A stretch of 64,000 nt of DNA from the NCBI GenBank assembly GCA_035301285.1, contig DATGUN010000038.1:134292-198291 (forward strand). Direction: 5' to 3'. Origin of the DNA: DATGUN01 sp035301285 (lineage in GTDB: Bacteria; Bacillota; Bacilli; Bacillales; Amphibacillaceae). The stretch's first letter is position 1, and each line of letters starts with the position of its first letter. A program made the translations under genes and the position numbers. A model generated the notes under the pieces. The model saw only the letters and a list, made by a program, of their open reading frames with translations, searched no databases and was not told where the DNA came from. Below are positions 53,889-63,170 of the stretch, in pieces.

Positions 53889-56800
53889 TTGAAGAAAATC
53901 ATCAATTTTTCGCTTAACAATAAGTTTGCGGTATGGATTTTGACCGTGATGGTTATTGTGGCGGGATTATATGCCGGATTAAATATGAAACAGGAAACAA
54001 TGCCTGATATAACGATTCCCAACATATCGGTGACAACAACATATCCAGGGGCTGCGCCGGATGAGGTAGAGGAAAATGTGACGATTCCACTGGAACAAAG
54101 AGTACAAAATATCGAAGGTGTCGAAACAGTCATGTCATCCTCACTTGCAAATGCGTCATCCATCCAGATTGAATTTGATTTTGATACAGATATGGATGAT
54201 GCAACGAGCGAAGTTAAGGAAACATTGGAAAAAGCGGAATTACCGGATGGGGCTGAGGATCCGGACGTATCCAGGTTGAGCATTGACGCAATGCCTGTAC
54301 TAGCGCTGAGCATCAGTGATTCCGATCGTTCGCTGGAAGAATTGACCACAAAGGTGGAATCTGATGCATTGCCTGCTTTGGAAGGGATTGACGGTGTATC
54401 TGATGTGCAGATCACAGGTCAACAGCTTCAAAAAGTGGTAATGGATTTTGATGATGAAAAGCTTGAGGAAAATGGGTTGACTGAAGATACCATCAAAGAT
54501 TTGATTCAAGGATCGGATATTTCGTTCCCACTTGGATTGACAACATTTGATGATGACGTGAAAAATTTGGTCATTGATGGTGATGTTGCATCAGTTGATG
54601 ATTTGAAAGAACTGGAAATTCCGATCACACCAGATACCGGTGGAGACCTGTCAGATGAAGGCGGTATGCCGGACGGGATTGAAGGTGATATGCCCGAAGA
54701 TGGAGACATGCCGGATGGAGCAGAAGAAGGTATGCCTGAAGGAGAAGATATGCCAGACGGCGAAGATGCCGGTGCAATGGAGGATGAAGCTGGAGCACCA
54801 GGTGAGGGGGATATCCCAGATGCAGCTGCCGAGGAAGACATTCCAACGGATGTGCCAACCGTTCAATTGAAAGATTTAGCTGACATTGAAGTCGTTGGTG
54901 AAGCGGAATCCATTTCCAGAACGAATGGTGAAGATTCCATCGGTGTACAGATTGTAAAAAGTCCTGACGCCAATACGGTGGAAGTGGTCAATAAAGTAAA
55001 AGATGAAACGGAAAAATTCGAAGATGATATGGGATTGACAGTTACATCCACGTTTGATCAAGGTGAACCGATTGAGGATTCAGTTGATACAATGTTGGAA
55101 AAAGCATTGTTTGGTATTATCTTTGCGGTCATTGTCATTTTGCTCTTTTTGAGAAGTTTTAAAACAACACTGATTTCTATTGTATCCATTCCGCTATCGT
55201 TGTTAATAGCTGTCTTCTTGTTGAATCAAATGGACATCTCTTTGAATATTTTGACGCTTGGCGCCTTGACGGTAGCGATCGGACGTGTGATTGATGATTC
55301 GATTGTCGTCATGGAAAATATTTACAGGCGTATGGGGCTTGAAGGAGAAGAACTGCATGGGAAAGAATTGATTCGTGAAGCAACAAGACAGATGTTCATC
55401 CCGATTTTCTCATCAACAGTTGTGACGATTGCGGTGTTCTTGCCATTGGGCCTTGTCCACGGTCAAGTTGGTGAATTGTTCTTGCCGTTTGCGTTAGCAG
55501 TTGTATTTGCTTTATCGGCTTCATTGCTTGTCGCAATTACGATTGTGCCTCTTTTGGCGCATTCACTGTTTAAGAAGCGGCTCAAAGAACAAGCGAATGG
55601 TCATGTTGAGAAAAAAGTGCACAAACCAAGTAGATTGGCAAATATATATAAAACGATTTTAAATTGGACGCTCAACCATAAAATCGTGACATTCGGTAGC
55701 GCAGTTGTTCTATTGGTGCTCAGCTTTTTCCTAGTTCCGCTGATTGGGGTTAACTTCCTGCCTGACGAAGATGAAAAAATGGTCATGGCAACGTATAGCC
55801 CAGAACCAGGTGAAACGAGAGATGAAGCAGAAAAAATTGCTTCGGATGCTGAGGAACTTATCGATGGACGCTCAGGTGTAACCACTTATCAATATTCTTT
55901 GGGCGGTGGGAGCCCGATGGATGGCATGATGGGAATGAGCGATGAGAATTCTGCCTTGTTTTTCATCGAATATGATGATGATTTTGATGATTTCAACGGT
56001 GAAGGAGATCGTTTGGTCGATGAATTGAACGATCAGACAGAGACCGGTGAATGGAAGAACATGGACTTCTCCAGTATGGGAAGCGGGCTTGAATTATATG
56101 TATATGGTGATAGCACTAAAGATATCGAATCTGCTGTCGATCAAGTTCTCCCAATCTTGGAGGACCATGATGATTTGAAGAAAGTAGAGTCAAGTGTTGA
56201 GGAAGCCTATGATCAATATACATTGAAAGCCAATCAAGAAGAACTTAGCAAAAACGGTCTCACTGCGGCACAAATCGGTATGGAACTTCAGAATGCCGGA
56301 GAAGCACCTGTTTTGACAACAGTGAAACATGATGGTGAAGATATTGATGTGTATGTTGAATCCGAAGAAGAAACAACGTATGACTCAATCGATGATATTA
56401 CTGACATGGAAATTGATACACCACTGGGAACAAAAGTCAAAATCGGTGATGTCATGGATGTTGAAGAGGGTAAATCCCCCGATACGATCACGCGCAGACA
56501 AGGTGACGAATATGCATCTATCTCAGCTGATATTGAATCCGATGATGCGGCAGGGGTGTCCAATGAAATTGATGAAGCCATTGAAAAAGTGGACTTTCCA
56601 AGCGGGGTAAAAGTTGAATTTGGCGGTGTAACGGAAGATATCAATGAGTCCTTTACACAGCTTGGTATGGCTATGCTTGCCGCGATTGCAATCGTATATT
56701 TTGTGCTTGTGGTAACATTCGGTGGCGCTTTAGCCCCATTCGCGATTTTATTTTCTCTGCCATTCACAATTATCGGTGGATTGGTAGCCCTATGGATTGC

Positions 56801-57161
56801 CGGTGAACCGCTGAGTGTATCAGCTATGATTGGTGCCCTGATGTTAATCGGAATTGTCGTAACGAATGCCATTGTACTCGTCGACCGTGTCATCCATCAG
56901 GAGAAAAAAGGCCTGTCAACACGCGATGCACTCTTGGAAGCAGGTTCAACCCGTCTGAGACCGATCTTGATGACAGCCCTTGCTACAATCGGTGCCCTGA
57001 TTCCACTTGCAATTGGAATGGAAGGCGACGCACTGATTTCAAAAGGACTGGGTATCACGGTGATTGGTGGTCTATTCAGTTCAACACTGCTCACACTTGT
57101 CATTGTACCGATTGTGTATGAAGTTTTGAGCAAGTTCCGTAAAAAAGATCTACATGACTAG
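53889..57161 (+). CDS. RND-family efflux pump (SwrC/AcrB-like) with acidic insert
   Basis: 1090 residues. One N-terminal helix, a large extracytoplasmic loop, six helices (about 405-560), a second loop and six C-terminal helices (about 920-1085) give the RND layout; the intramembrane Asp pair lies in AIGRVIDDSIVVMENIYRR. B. subtilis SwrC is a little shorter (about 1065 aa). The difference is an acidic Met-Pro-Asp-rich insert at about residues 247-325. TTG start at 53889. Gram-positive relatives export surfactin-like or fatty compounds. Confidence 0.92.
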   Translation: MKKIINFSLNNKFAVWILTVMVIVAGLYAGLNMKQETMPDITIPNISVTTTYPGAAPDEVEENVTIPLEQRVQNIEGVETVMSSSLANASSIQIEFDFDTDMDDATSEVKETLEKAELPDGAEDPDVSRLSIDAMPVLALSISDSDRSLEELTTKVESDALPALEGIDGVSDVQITGQQLQKVVMDFDDEKLEENGLTEDTIKDLIQGSDISFPLGLTTFDDDVKNLVIDGDVASVDDLKELEIPITPDTGGDLSDEGGMPDGIEGDMPEDGDMPDGAEEGMPEGEDMPDGEDAGAMEDEAGAPGEGDIPDAAAEEDIPTDVPTVQLKDLADIEVVGEAESISRTNGEDSIGVQIVKSPDANTVEVVNKVKDETEKFEDDMGLTVTSTFDQGEPIEDSVDTMLEKALFGIIFAVIVILLFLRSFKTTLISIVSIPLSLLIAVFLLNQMDISLNILTLGALTVAIGRVIDDSIVVMENIYRRMGLEGEELHGKELIREATRQMFIPIFSSTVVTIAVFLPLGLVHGQVGELFLPFALAVVFALSASLLVAITIVPLLAHSLFKKRLKEQANGHVEKKVHKPSRLANIYKTILNWTLNHKIVTFGSAVVLLVLSFFLVPLIGVNFLPDEDEKMVMATYSPEPGETRDEAEKIASDAEELIDGRSGVTTYQYSLGGGSPMDGMMGMSDENSALFFIEYDDDFDDFNGEGDRLVDELNDQTETGEWKNMDFSSMGSGLELYVYGDSTKDIESAVDQVLPILEDHDDLKKVESSVEEAYDQYTLKANQEELSKNGLTAAQIGMELQNAGEAPVLTTVKHDGEDIDVYVESEEETTYDSIDDITDMEIDTPLGTKVKIGDVMDVEEGKSPDTITRRQGDEYASISADIESDDAAGVSNEIDEAIEKVDFPSGVKVEFGGVTEDINESFTQLGMAMLAAIAIVYFVLVVTFGGALAPFAILFSLPFTIIGGLVALWIAGEPLSVSAMIGALMLIGIVVTNAIVLVDRVIHQEKKGLSTRDALLEAGSTRLRPILMTALATIGALIPLAIGMEGDALISKGLGITVIGGLFSSTLLTLVIVPIVYEVLSKFRKKDLHD

Positions 57162-57217
57162 TATTGTGGAGTAGGTTGAATATGGATCAGTTGAATGTAA
57201 AGAAATATTGATATGTT

Positions 57218-57268
57218 AAGCATCCTGTGGAAATGCGCGAATAAGCATTCTTCTGCAGGATGTTTTTT
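57218..57268 (+). terminator. RND pump gene terminator
   Basis: GCATCCTG/CAGGATG stem with a long loop and six T. Confidence 0.7.
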
Positions 57269-57269
57269 G

Positions 57270-57760
57270 TTCTTGATTGAAAAACGCGGCCCGAACAGGG
57301 TGGAAATTGCATCAAGAAGTGTTCTTGATTGAAAAAGGCGGCTCGAACAGAGTGGAAATTGCATCAAGAAGTGTTCTTGATTGAAAAACGAGGCCCGAAC
57401 AGGGTGGAAATTGCATCAAGGAGTATTCTTGATTGAAAAACGCGGCCCAACCAGGGTGGAAATTGCATCAAGGAGTATTCTTGATTGAAAAACGCGGCCC
57501 AAACAGGGTGAGAATTGCATCAAGAAGTGTTCTTGATTGAAAAACGCGGCCCGACCAGGGTGGAAATTGCATCAAGAAGTGTTCTTGATTGAAAAACGCG
57601 GCCCGAACAGGGTGAGAATTGCATCAAGGAGTGTTCTTGATTGAAAAATGAGGCTCGAACAGAGTGGAAATTGCATCAAGAAGCGTTCTTGATTGAAAAA
57701 CGCTCCCCGACCAGTGCTAAAATTGCATCAAGGATTGGTCTAGATTGAAAAATAGAACCT
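57270..57760. repeat. 52-bp tandem repeat array (about 9.5 copies)
   Basis: Units begin at 57270, 57322, 57374, 57426, 57478, 57530, 57582, 57634 and 57686, exactly 52 bases apart, with a degenerate last one. Across each junction lies the dyad ATCAAGAAGTGTTCTTGAT (first at 57311) with minor variants. The region between dyads (CGCGGCCCGAACAGGGTGG and variants) also repeats with small differences. No reading frame supports a protein here. Confidence 0.95.
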
Positions 57761-57949
57761 GAACGGGCTTCATTTTAATGAATCTTTCTGTATTAAATAT
57801 GAGTATAGCTTTATACTTAAGATAACTTTGTACATCAAAGAATAATTTCATTTTCATTTTGGGATTATTTGCTTATAATAGTTGTTGTTATAAGATTTTG
57901 CGTAAAAAGTATTATAAACTAGTGATGTAAGTATATAAGGATGTGCTAA

Positions 57950-58489
57950 ATGAAATATGTATTGAAGAAATTACTTATCCTATTGACTGTGTTGCTTTTA
58001 TTAGGTGCGTGCAGCGGTATTTTGAAAGAATCCAATGACTCGTCGGACAGTGAAATAACTGTGGATCAGGACGTAACATTGAATGATCTATCAGATACAA
58101 ATCATTTCATGGAAGGCGCGCTGGAACACATCTTCATTGGCGAAATCAATCGTCATGGTGATGCAGTCGGTTTTCATTATGATAGATTTCCAGGTAAAAA
58201 GGGTCGTATTATATCGGACACGAAAACCAAAGCAGATGAACATGGAGTTTATGAAGCCAAGGTGAAAGTAGATGATACTGAAAAAACGTCTAATGGCGGT
58301 AAATCAAGTTTTTTTCCGGAAAACTTCACCCCACAAGATGTCGTGGACACAATTAATAAGGCATATGAAAATCGGACGCATTTAAATGGCAATACATATG
58401 AAGGATTATCTGATGAAGGGATTGTGGTTCACATGTATTTGGATGAATCAGATCATATCATTTCTGCATTTCCATTATATGGTGAGTAA
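57950..58489 (+). CDS. Lipoprotein with a bacterial EndoU nuclease domain
   Basis: 179 residues. A lipobox LLLGACS with Cys21 predicts an anchored lipoprotein. After a short acidic linker the rest matches the bacterial EndoU RNase fold: His60 in LEHIFIGEI, His76 in GFHYDRF, FFPENFTPQDVVDTINKAYEN, then GLSDEGIVVHMYLD and the terminal FPLYG. EndoU domains are usually the C-terminal toxin of long LXG or CdiA proteins; here the domain stands alone. A candidate partner follows 107 bases downstream. Confidence 0.8.
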   Translation: MKYVLKKLLILLTVLLLLGACSGILKESNDSSDSEITVDQDVTLNDLSDTNHFMEGALEHIFIGEINRHGDAVGFHYDRFPGKKGRIISDTKTKADEHGVYEAKVKVDDTEKTSNGGKSSFFPENFTPQDVVDTINKAYENRTHLNGNTYEGLSDEGIVVHMYLDESDHIISAFPLYGE

Positions 58490-58596
58490 CGAGATGTAAG
58501 GCTTTTTTTGAGTAACAGATGTCCTTGCACGGTATCTCGGTTCAATATGCCGCGTGTAGGTTGAAAAAGACGACGCCAATGTATGGGGGCAGTATG

Positions 58597-58956
58597 ATGT
58601 ATCATATTCGTGAAGTTGTTTTAAAAAGTAAGACGCACATAAAGAAAAGGCCTGTCATTGAATTCGACGATTCAGAAAAAGCAATTGTCGGAGAGTTTTT
58701 GATGGTCGATGCCCCGCTTGATGATTGGGATGCTTTGGATGCAATCAGCGAGGTACTGGACGGAAAAGTCTCAAAAAGGCACATGTCCGGAAATCGCTGC
58801 AAAATCGTTATGACAGCGGAAAAGACATATATCTATGATTTGTTTTCGGAAGCGGAAGGTGTACCGGTATTTTCAGACTGTATGATTGAGACGGAGACAC
58901 TGAGGGAATTAATGGTGATGTGGAAAAAAGAAGTAAAAAAGTACCATAAACAATAA
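58597..58956 (+). CDS. Unknown protein, candidate immunity partner of the EndoU protein
   Basis: 119 residues (start at 58597, or 58594) with an alpha-beta pattern (IEFDDSEKAIVGEFLMVDAP ... CKIVMTAEKTYIYDLF). It is acidic and has no signal peptide, so it is cytoplasmic. I do not recognise the family with confidence. Its position just behind an EndoU gene and before a terminator is typical of immunity proteins; the role is inference. Confidence 0.6.
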   Translation: MYHIREVVLKSKTHIKKRPVIEFDDSEKAIVGEFLMVDAPLDDWDALDAISEVLDGKVSKRHMSGNRCKIVMTAEKTYIYDLFSEAEGVPVFSDCMIETETLRELMVMWKKEVKKYHKQ

Positions 58957-58996
58957 GGATGTCGTTTGTATTTTCAAACTGACATCCTTGTTTTTC
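58955..58996 (+). terminator. Terminator after the EndoU pair
   Basis: AAGGATGTC/GACATCCTT stem followed by T residues. Confidence 0.85.
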
Positions 58997-59087
58997 TTTA
59001 CGTATGTGTACAGCTCAACTGTCCAAAGGCGTTTATTTAGACGTGAGCAAAGCTTTCAATCACCAATGCATTCATTTATCTTAAGCT

Positions 59088-60137
59088 TTATTCGGCAAAC
59101 GGATCTTTATGATCATATTGATTATAATGGATATCCTCTGAAATAAGATATTCATATATATCATCGACGATTTCGATGCCTTCTTTTTCATATAATTCCT
59201 GAATTCGTTCGTTTGGTTGGCCGGGATATAGCACTTCATCAAATCCGCTTGCCGGAGTGACTGCATTTAAATCAAGCATTGTCTCACTGATATGCTCAAG
59301 GAAGCCATCGACACTCGTGAAAAAAGCTGGATTGATGACAATGTGTAATTGTCCCAGACGCCGGTATTCCGTTAAATCTTCATACATTGATGTCACATTT
59401 TTTCCAAAAGGCAACCCAAGTAGAATCCCAGATAAAATATCGACCATCATCATCAAACCGTAACCCTTTGGACCTGCAATCGGCAAGAGAGCCTTGACAT
59501 CGTGAGGGTTTGTGGTTGGTTCTCCGTTCGCATCAACTGCCCAATCACCGTCGATTGGTTCGTTTTTGGAACGTGCATGCAGTACTTTTCCCCATGCCTG
59601 TACAGTTGTAGCCATATCAAAAATAATATTATTTCCATTTTTCCCCGGTGCACTGAAAGCGATTGGGTTGGTCCCATAATAGGGTTCACTGCCGCCGAAT
59701 GGAACGACCATTGGGTCAGATTGGCATACTGAAATACCGATCATTTTCGCCTTGGCCGCTTTTTCAACTACGTATGATAATGCTCCGCTATGGCTCATGT
59801 TCTTCACGCCCATAACAGCGACACCTTTTTCTTCGGCTATATGAATCGCTTCGTCCATGGCTTTGTCAGCGACATAATGTCCGACGCCATTGTCACCATG
59901 ATAGACAGCAGTCGATGGACCGGTCTTCTCAAGTTCAAGATGTGGATTTGTGTTGATTCCTCCTTTGGCAATTCGCTCGGCATAGTATTCAACTCTCATG
60001 GTACCATGTGAGTGGACCCCTCGTAGATCTGCATGGACGAGCACTTCTGCTGCAACAACTGCGTGTTCCCTTTTCAGCCCGGCTTTCTCAAGTTTGAGTC
60101 GTATCAATTCCTTCAGCTTCTCTTTTTTTATTCGCAT
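59088..60137 (-). CDS. allD: Ureidoglycolate dehydrogenase AllD (Ldh2 family)
   Basis: 349 residues, the same length as E. coli AllD and closely similar along its whole length: GVHSHGTMRVEYYAERI, SHSGALSYVVE, CQSDPMVVPFGG, FDMATTVQAWGKVL, AGPKGYGLMMMVD, and the C-terminal NPFAQ-like DPFAE. It oxidises ureidoglycolate to oxalurate with NAD(P)+. The ATG at 60137 follows AGAGGTG. No other allantoin gene is in the window, so the pathway context is not visible here. Confidence 0.9.
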   Translation of the reverse strand: MRIKKEKLKELIRLKLEKAGLKREHAVVAAEVLVHADLRGVHSHGTMRVEYYAERIAKGGINTNPHLELEKTGPSTAVYHGDNGVGHYVADKAMDEAIHIAEEKGVAVMGVKNMSHSGALSYVVEKAAKAKMIGISVCQSDPMVVPFGGSEPYYGTNPIAFSAPGKNGNNIIFDMATTVQAWGKVLHARSKNEPIDGDWAVDANGEPTTNPHDVKALLPIAGPKGYGLMMMVDILSGILLGLPFGKNVTSMYEDLTEYRRLGQLHIVINPAFFTSVDGFLEHISETMLDLNAVTPASGFDEVLYPGQPNERIQELYEKEGIEIVDDIYEYLISEDIHYNQYDHKDPFAE

Positions 60138-60468
60138 ATGCGTTTCACCTCTCATGAGTTGATGTCGTTGTTTCGGATGGAATATGGTCCGATGTGTCTT
60201 TCAAATTCATCTTCATTATACATGATTACCAAGTGTAAATCGTAACAGATGCCTTTTTATTCGAAAAGGCATGTCAAAAGATTTGAATGTGGTTTAACTC
60301 AGTAAATCTCCCAAGAAATCCTCTGTTCACATTTCGCTTTATGGACATGTTTGGCCTTATTCATGAATACAATGGAATGAGAAGGAAGCTTGTACTTCTC
60401 TTAAGCATCGATTCAAGAAACACGACAACAATCATTGATAATCATCATGCAACTGAGGAGGAAAAAAC
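60138..60468. other. Divergent intergenic region allD / motor operon
   Basis: 331 bases with no supported gene. A perfect palindrome ATGCCTTTT/AAAAGGCAT lies at about 60248-60271, a possible operator for allD. A strong GAGGAGG site precedes the next gene. Confidence 0.45.
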
Positions 60469-62358
60469 ATGCAGTCATTACTCGAACTCATTACTTCGGC
60501 GGAAAAGGCTGAAGCAATGCTTGAATCTCCGATTATTAAAGTGATTTTTACGACATTAGTCTTTATGTTTGCCATCACGATAATCGTCCATTTAATCTTA
60601 TATTTTAAATTAAAACAGACGCGAAATTATGTACGTGATACAAAACAGATGGATATTGAACCCCTTCAGACACTGCAGCAAGATTTCCAAAAAGCGCAAG
60701 CAGATGAAAGGATCAAACCGGAAACATTTGTTCAAATGAAGGTTTCAGCATGGCGTGTTTTTAATATTCCCGTCGTCAGTTTGTTGAAATTGGTACAGAT
60801 GACGGTGTCGATATTTATATTGCTTGGTGTGTTGGGAACATTTATCGGGTTGACAATATCACTTGGTAGCATCAATGCCGCAGATGATCAACTTGTTGAA
60901 AATATCGCACATGTGCTGACTGGTATCGATGTCGCGTTTTATACAAGTATCATCGGGATGAGCTTTTCGTTGATGATGACCGTGTTGATAAAACTGTTCA
61001 ATACAGAATATATGCTGACTGATTTGATGCTACAAGTGGAATCGCTCTTGGAAGAGGAAGAGCAGGAAGGAATGGGGAAACTCATTCAAGTATCAGAAGG
61101 CATCCAGCACGCGATTGTCTCTCTTGAAGAAAGTAATCAGACATCACTGAATAATATGGAACAAGCCTTCAGCGGTTTTCAGGAATATACAGATGGGCTG
61201 CAGCAATCTGCTCAAGATCTGGCGGCATTCAACGATGGGTTGGCTGAAAATCTGGAAGACTTCAAGGAACTGTTCAATCATATGCAACATGTGACGGACG
61301 GCTTCGGGGAGGGGACACAAAAGCTGAATAAAAACTTTGATACATTGTTTGCTTATTTCAAGAAAAACGAACAGAAAAATGAGCGGATGGCACATGCTTT
61401 TGAACAAACATATGAGAAAATCAATACATTAACTGATTCACAAATTGAGGCGATGGGGAATGTCGAAGAGTCGACATCTTCATTAAAAACATTCACATCC
61501 GATATATTGGACGGGCAAGAAGGATTGCATGATGCGTATGGGAAGATTCAACAGGAAACACATCAATTGGTTGAAAACATGGCGCTTCATAATGATACGT
61601 TCAAACGTATCTTCGGAAGTGACCTCAGTACCAAATTGTCCGGCCTTTTAACATACATCAGAGCGTTATCCGGTGGATTCGACAAAATGGGAGACTCCAT
61701 TGTTAAGCTTCCGGAAGCCTTGGAAGTCGTCAATCAAACACAAGCTGAGCATAAGCATTTGCTCAGTGATCGGTTTGCGGAGCTGAAGGATTTCAATCAA
61801 ACATTTCACCAGCACCTGAAAGATCATCATAATGAATCGGATAGATTTACAGGGCTGATGCGTGAAGCGTCTCACACATATGAGCAACTGGGCAAGCAAA
61901 ATAATCAATTGATGAATGATGTCAATCGAACAATGCAGCATATCGAGCAAACATTCAGACAGCAGGACAATCAACTGGAAAAAGGGGTCGACGTTTTGAA
62001 GGAGATGCTATCTTCATATGTTATGAATGTTGATGGGACCTTGACGAAAGGAATCGAGCACATGACGGCGAAATTGACTGATTCTGTTTCAGCTTTAGAA
62101 GGAAAAATGGGAGACGAGCTAAGGCAAGTATCCCGTGAAATGAATGATGCTTCTCTGAAAACAAGTGATCAGCTGGTAAGACAGTGGCGGGATGTCCAAC
62201 AAGAAATTGTTTCCAATAATGCCCAAACAACACGCGAACAACAGAATATCTTTAACACTTTAACGAATGAACTTCAAGCATTGAACAGTCAGCTGAATGC
62301 TCTCAGACAGCAAACAGCGAATCCGACCCTCAGAGGACCTGGTCCCAATGCTTACTAA
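60469..62358 (+). CDS. ZorA-like MotA/TolQ/ExbB stator protein with a long cytoplasmic tail
   Basis: 629 residues. Three membrane helices lie at about 22-46, 109-133 and 148-175. LLGVLGTFIGLTISL and the polar-lined third helix (TGIDVAFYTSIIGMSF) match the proton-channel core of MotA/TolQ/ExbB. From about 185 to 610 the protein is a long, mostly helical coiled-coil tail. This is the architecture of ZorA of Zorya anti-phage systems. The ATG follows GAGGAGG; the 3' end overlaps the partner gene by 11 bases. Confidence 0.85.
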   Translation: MQSLLELITSAEKAEAMLESPIIKVIFTTLVFMFAITIIVHLILYFKLKQTRNYVRDTKQMDIEPLQTLQQDFQKAQADERIKPETFVQMKVSAWRVFNIPVVSLLKLVQMTVSIFILLGVLGTFIGLTISLGSINAADDQLVENIAHVLTGIDVAFYTSIIGMSFSLMMTVLIKLFNTEYMLTDLMLQVESLLEEEEQEGMGKLIQVSEGIQHAIVSLEESNQTSLNNMEQAFSGFQEYTDGLQQSAQDLAAFNDGLAENLEDFKELFNHMQHVTDGFGEGTQKLNKNFDTLFAYFKKNEQKNERMAHAFEQTYEKINTLTDSQIEAMGNVEESTSSLKTFTSDILDGQEGLHDAYGKIQQETHQLVENMALHNDTFKRIFGSDLSTKLSGLLTYIRALSGGFDKMGDSIVKLPEALEVVNQTQAEHKHLLSDRFAELKDFNQTFHQHLKDHHNESDRFTGLMREASHTYEQLGKQNNQLMNDVNRTMQHIEQTFRQQDNQLEKGVDVLKEMLSSYVMNVDGTLTKGIEHMTAKLTDSVSALEGKMGDELRQVSREMNDASLKTSDQLVRQWRDVQQEIVSNNAQTTREQQNIFNTLTNELQALNSQLNALRQQTANPTLRGPGPNAY

Positions 62359-63037
62359 ATATCAAAAACTGCTTAAACCTGACAATGAGGAAGATCATTT
62401 TTGGCCATCATTCACGGATTTACTAACTACGATACTTTTATGCTTTATCTTGATCTTCATTGCCATGATGATCATTAAATCGCTGCAGATAGAAGAAATG
62501 AAAAAAACAATCGATCAAATCATGGGCGTGCGAGAAAAACTTGTAAGTGAATTAAAATCCGAATTCAGCGAGGGTGCAGATATAGAAGTCGATGAAAAAA
62601 CCGGAGCGATCATCTTCGATACAGAAATATTATTTCCTTATGATGATGCAACATTAAAAAAGGACTCATTTTCTTTTTTAGATGAATTCGTACCGCGTTA
62701 TTTGGATATCCTGTTACAAGATGGATATGAAGATTATATTGCGGAAATCATTATCGAAGGCCACACCGACCGGGATGGAAGTTATTTATACAATCTGGAA
62801 CTTGCCCAGGATAGAGCATACAGTGTCGCAAAATATATTTTAGGTTCTGATTTCCCATATAAAAACATACAAGACCATTTGGAGAAAAAGCTAACTGTGA
62901 ACAGTAAATCATTCACCGATTACAGGACGGATGATTCTGATGACTACAGTGCGGATGATTCAAGAAGGGTGGAATTTAAATTCAGGTTGAAAGATGAGGA
63001 GATTTTGGATAAAACACGCGACATACTGGGACGATAA
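62348..63037 (+). CDS. ZorB-like MotB/OmpA stator protein
   Basis: 229 residues. A short cytoplasmic N-terminus, then FWPSFTDLLTTILLCF with the ion-carrying Asp24 at the start of the single membrane helix (about 22-46), a linker, and an OmpA-like peptidoglycan-binding domain (EGHTDRDGS, NLELAQDRA, RRVEFKF). The FWPS-x-TDL motif is that of ZorB. The ATG at 62348 overlaps the zorA-like stop, so expression is coupled. OmpA domains bind the cell wall and fix the motor. Confidence 0.87.
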   Translation: MLTKYQKLLKPDNEEDHFWPSFTDLLTTILLCFILIFIAMMIIKSLQIEEMKKTIDQIMGVREKLVSELKSEFSEGADIEVDEKTGAIIFDTEILFPYDDATLKKDSFSFLDEFVPRYLDILLQDGYEDYIAEIIIEGHTDRDGSYLYNLELAQDRAYSVAKYILGSDFPYKNIQDHLEKKLTVNSKSFTDYRTDDSDDYSADDSRRVEFKFRLKDEEILDKTRDILGR

Positions 63038-63170
63038 CATGAGGGATTTGGGGTGATATATTCAATCGAATAGAATGTGTAAAAAGTGTGTAATTGAATG
63101 TATCTCATTGTATGTTGTTGTTTTTCTGTGATACAATGACCCCAATGTAAATAAGTTAGGAGAATGATCA

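Noticed and set aside
54506..54870. Open frames on the opposite strand and in other frames within the RND gene
   Set aside because: They are shadows of the acidic repeat, which leaves several frames open; none has a ribosome binding site.
57270..57760. CRISPR array
   Set aside because: The intervals between conserved parts are homologous to each other and not unique spacers, the unit is a fixed 52 bp, and no cas gene is in the window.
60469..63037. Flagellar MotA/MotB or ExbB/TolQ pair
   Set aside because: The first protein has three predicted membrane helices with a cytoplasmic tail of over 400 residues, and the second has the FWPSFTDL motif; flagellar and Tol/Exb proteins lack the tail.
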